Below the pieces are notes generated by a model, which was not told the origin of the DNA, did not search any database, and saw only the letters and a program-made list of their open reading frames with translations. The translations under genes and the position numbers were made by a program. A DNA stretch of 7,184 nt from Promethearchaeota archaeon (lineage in GTDB: Archaea; Asgardarchaeota; Lokiarchaeia; Sigynarchaeales; SOKP01), in the NCBI GenBank assembly GCA_019894875.1, contig JAGXNR010000136.1, forward strand, positions 1-7,184. Reading direction: 5' to 3'. Below, in pieces: positions 7,018 to 7,184 of this stretch. Position 1 is the stretch's first letter. Each line of letters begins with the position of its first letter.

Positions 7018-7184
7018 TTATAATGAATAGACCCTTTTATTGTAAGTTTTATCAGTAAAGATGTAAACTTTATCTTGTCCTTCCCCACATACAACATCAT
7101 CTAGTTTCAATTCACATTTTATGTTTGCAGTTTTAGTTCCTCGAGGGGTTTCAGATACTCTTCTATTTTGATATTTAATATCTC
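7018..7184 (-). CDS. C-terminal end of an unidentified protein, cut by the right edge
   Basis: On the minus strand a frame is open from the right edge through 54 codons to a TAA at 7018-7020. The visible peptide starts DIKYQNRRVSETPRGTKTAN and ends KTYNKRVYSL. It is hydrophilic and rich in Lys, Arg and Asp, with two cysteines (in IKCELKL and VVCGEG), no membrane segment and no motif I recognise. The other two minus-strand frames are closed within this stretch, and the plus strand has only a 16-codon ATG frame. The frame could be chance in 167 bp, but amino-acid usage looks protein-like. If real, it precedes ftcD in the same direction with a 93-bp gap and may or may not be co-transcribed. No function is proposed. 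Confidence 0.5.
   Translation of the reverse strand, partial: DIKYQNRRVSETPRGTKTANIKCELKLDDVVCGEGQDKVYIFTDKTYNKRVYSL

Noticed and set aside
1..7184. CRISPR array, tRNA or rRNA gene, riboswitch, insertion sequence or attachment site
   Set aside because: The only tandem repeat is the protein-coding LRR array; the intergenic gaps are 100 bp or less and hold no cloverleaf, transposase remnant or terminal inverted repeats that I can see.

Overview
The window is AT-rich (about one third G+C by eye) and densely coding. It carries the core of a histidine-degradation (hut) pathway, flanked by a leucine-rich-repeat (LRR) protein gene cut by the left edge and the 3' end of an unidentified gene at the right edge. 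The mix suggests an archaeon, possibly of the Asgard (Lokiarchaeia-like) group. The supporting signs are a plant-like 23-residue LRR protein, AT-rich TATA-like sequence directly ahead of hutU with no Shine-Dalgarno there, and HutU and HutI that look more like vertebrate and archaeal forms than the short proteobacterial ones. This is inference: Bacteroidota and some spirochaetes also combine AT-rich DNA, 23-residue LRRs or long urocanases, so lineage confidence is only moderate.

Layout: (1) 1-953, plus strand, C-terminal part of an LRR protein made of 13 gap-free 69-bp repeats. (2) A 100-bp spacer with candidate promoter elements. (3) hutU, hutH and hutI in tandem on the plus strand with gaps of 59 and 19 bp, probably one transcription unit. 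(4) ftcD on the minus strand, convergent with hutI across only 15 bp. (5) A 93-bp AT-rich spacer that must hold the ftcD promoter unless it is read through from upstream. (6) 54 codons of an unidentified gene on the minus strand, ending at 7018 and open to the right edge.

Together the enzymes convert histidine to glutamate: HutH (histidine to urocanate plus ammonia), HutU (urocanate to 4-imidazolone-5-propionate), HutI (to N-formimino-L-glutamate) and FtcD (transfer of the formimino group to a tetrahydrofolate-type carrier, releasing glutamate). Every catalytic motif I could check in HutH, HutI and FtcD is present. No hut regulator, histidine transporter, formiminoglutamase (HutG), formiminoglutamate deiminase (HutF) or formimino-THF cyclodeaminase lies in the window. 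The last step for the one-carbon unit must therefore be encoded elsewhere.

I do not see an undescribed system here. The points most worth a second look are the long, vertebrate-like urocanase with its signature cysteine replaced, and the identity of the one-carbon carrier if the host is archaeal.
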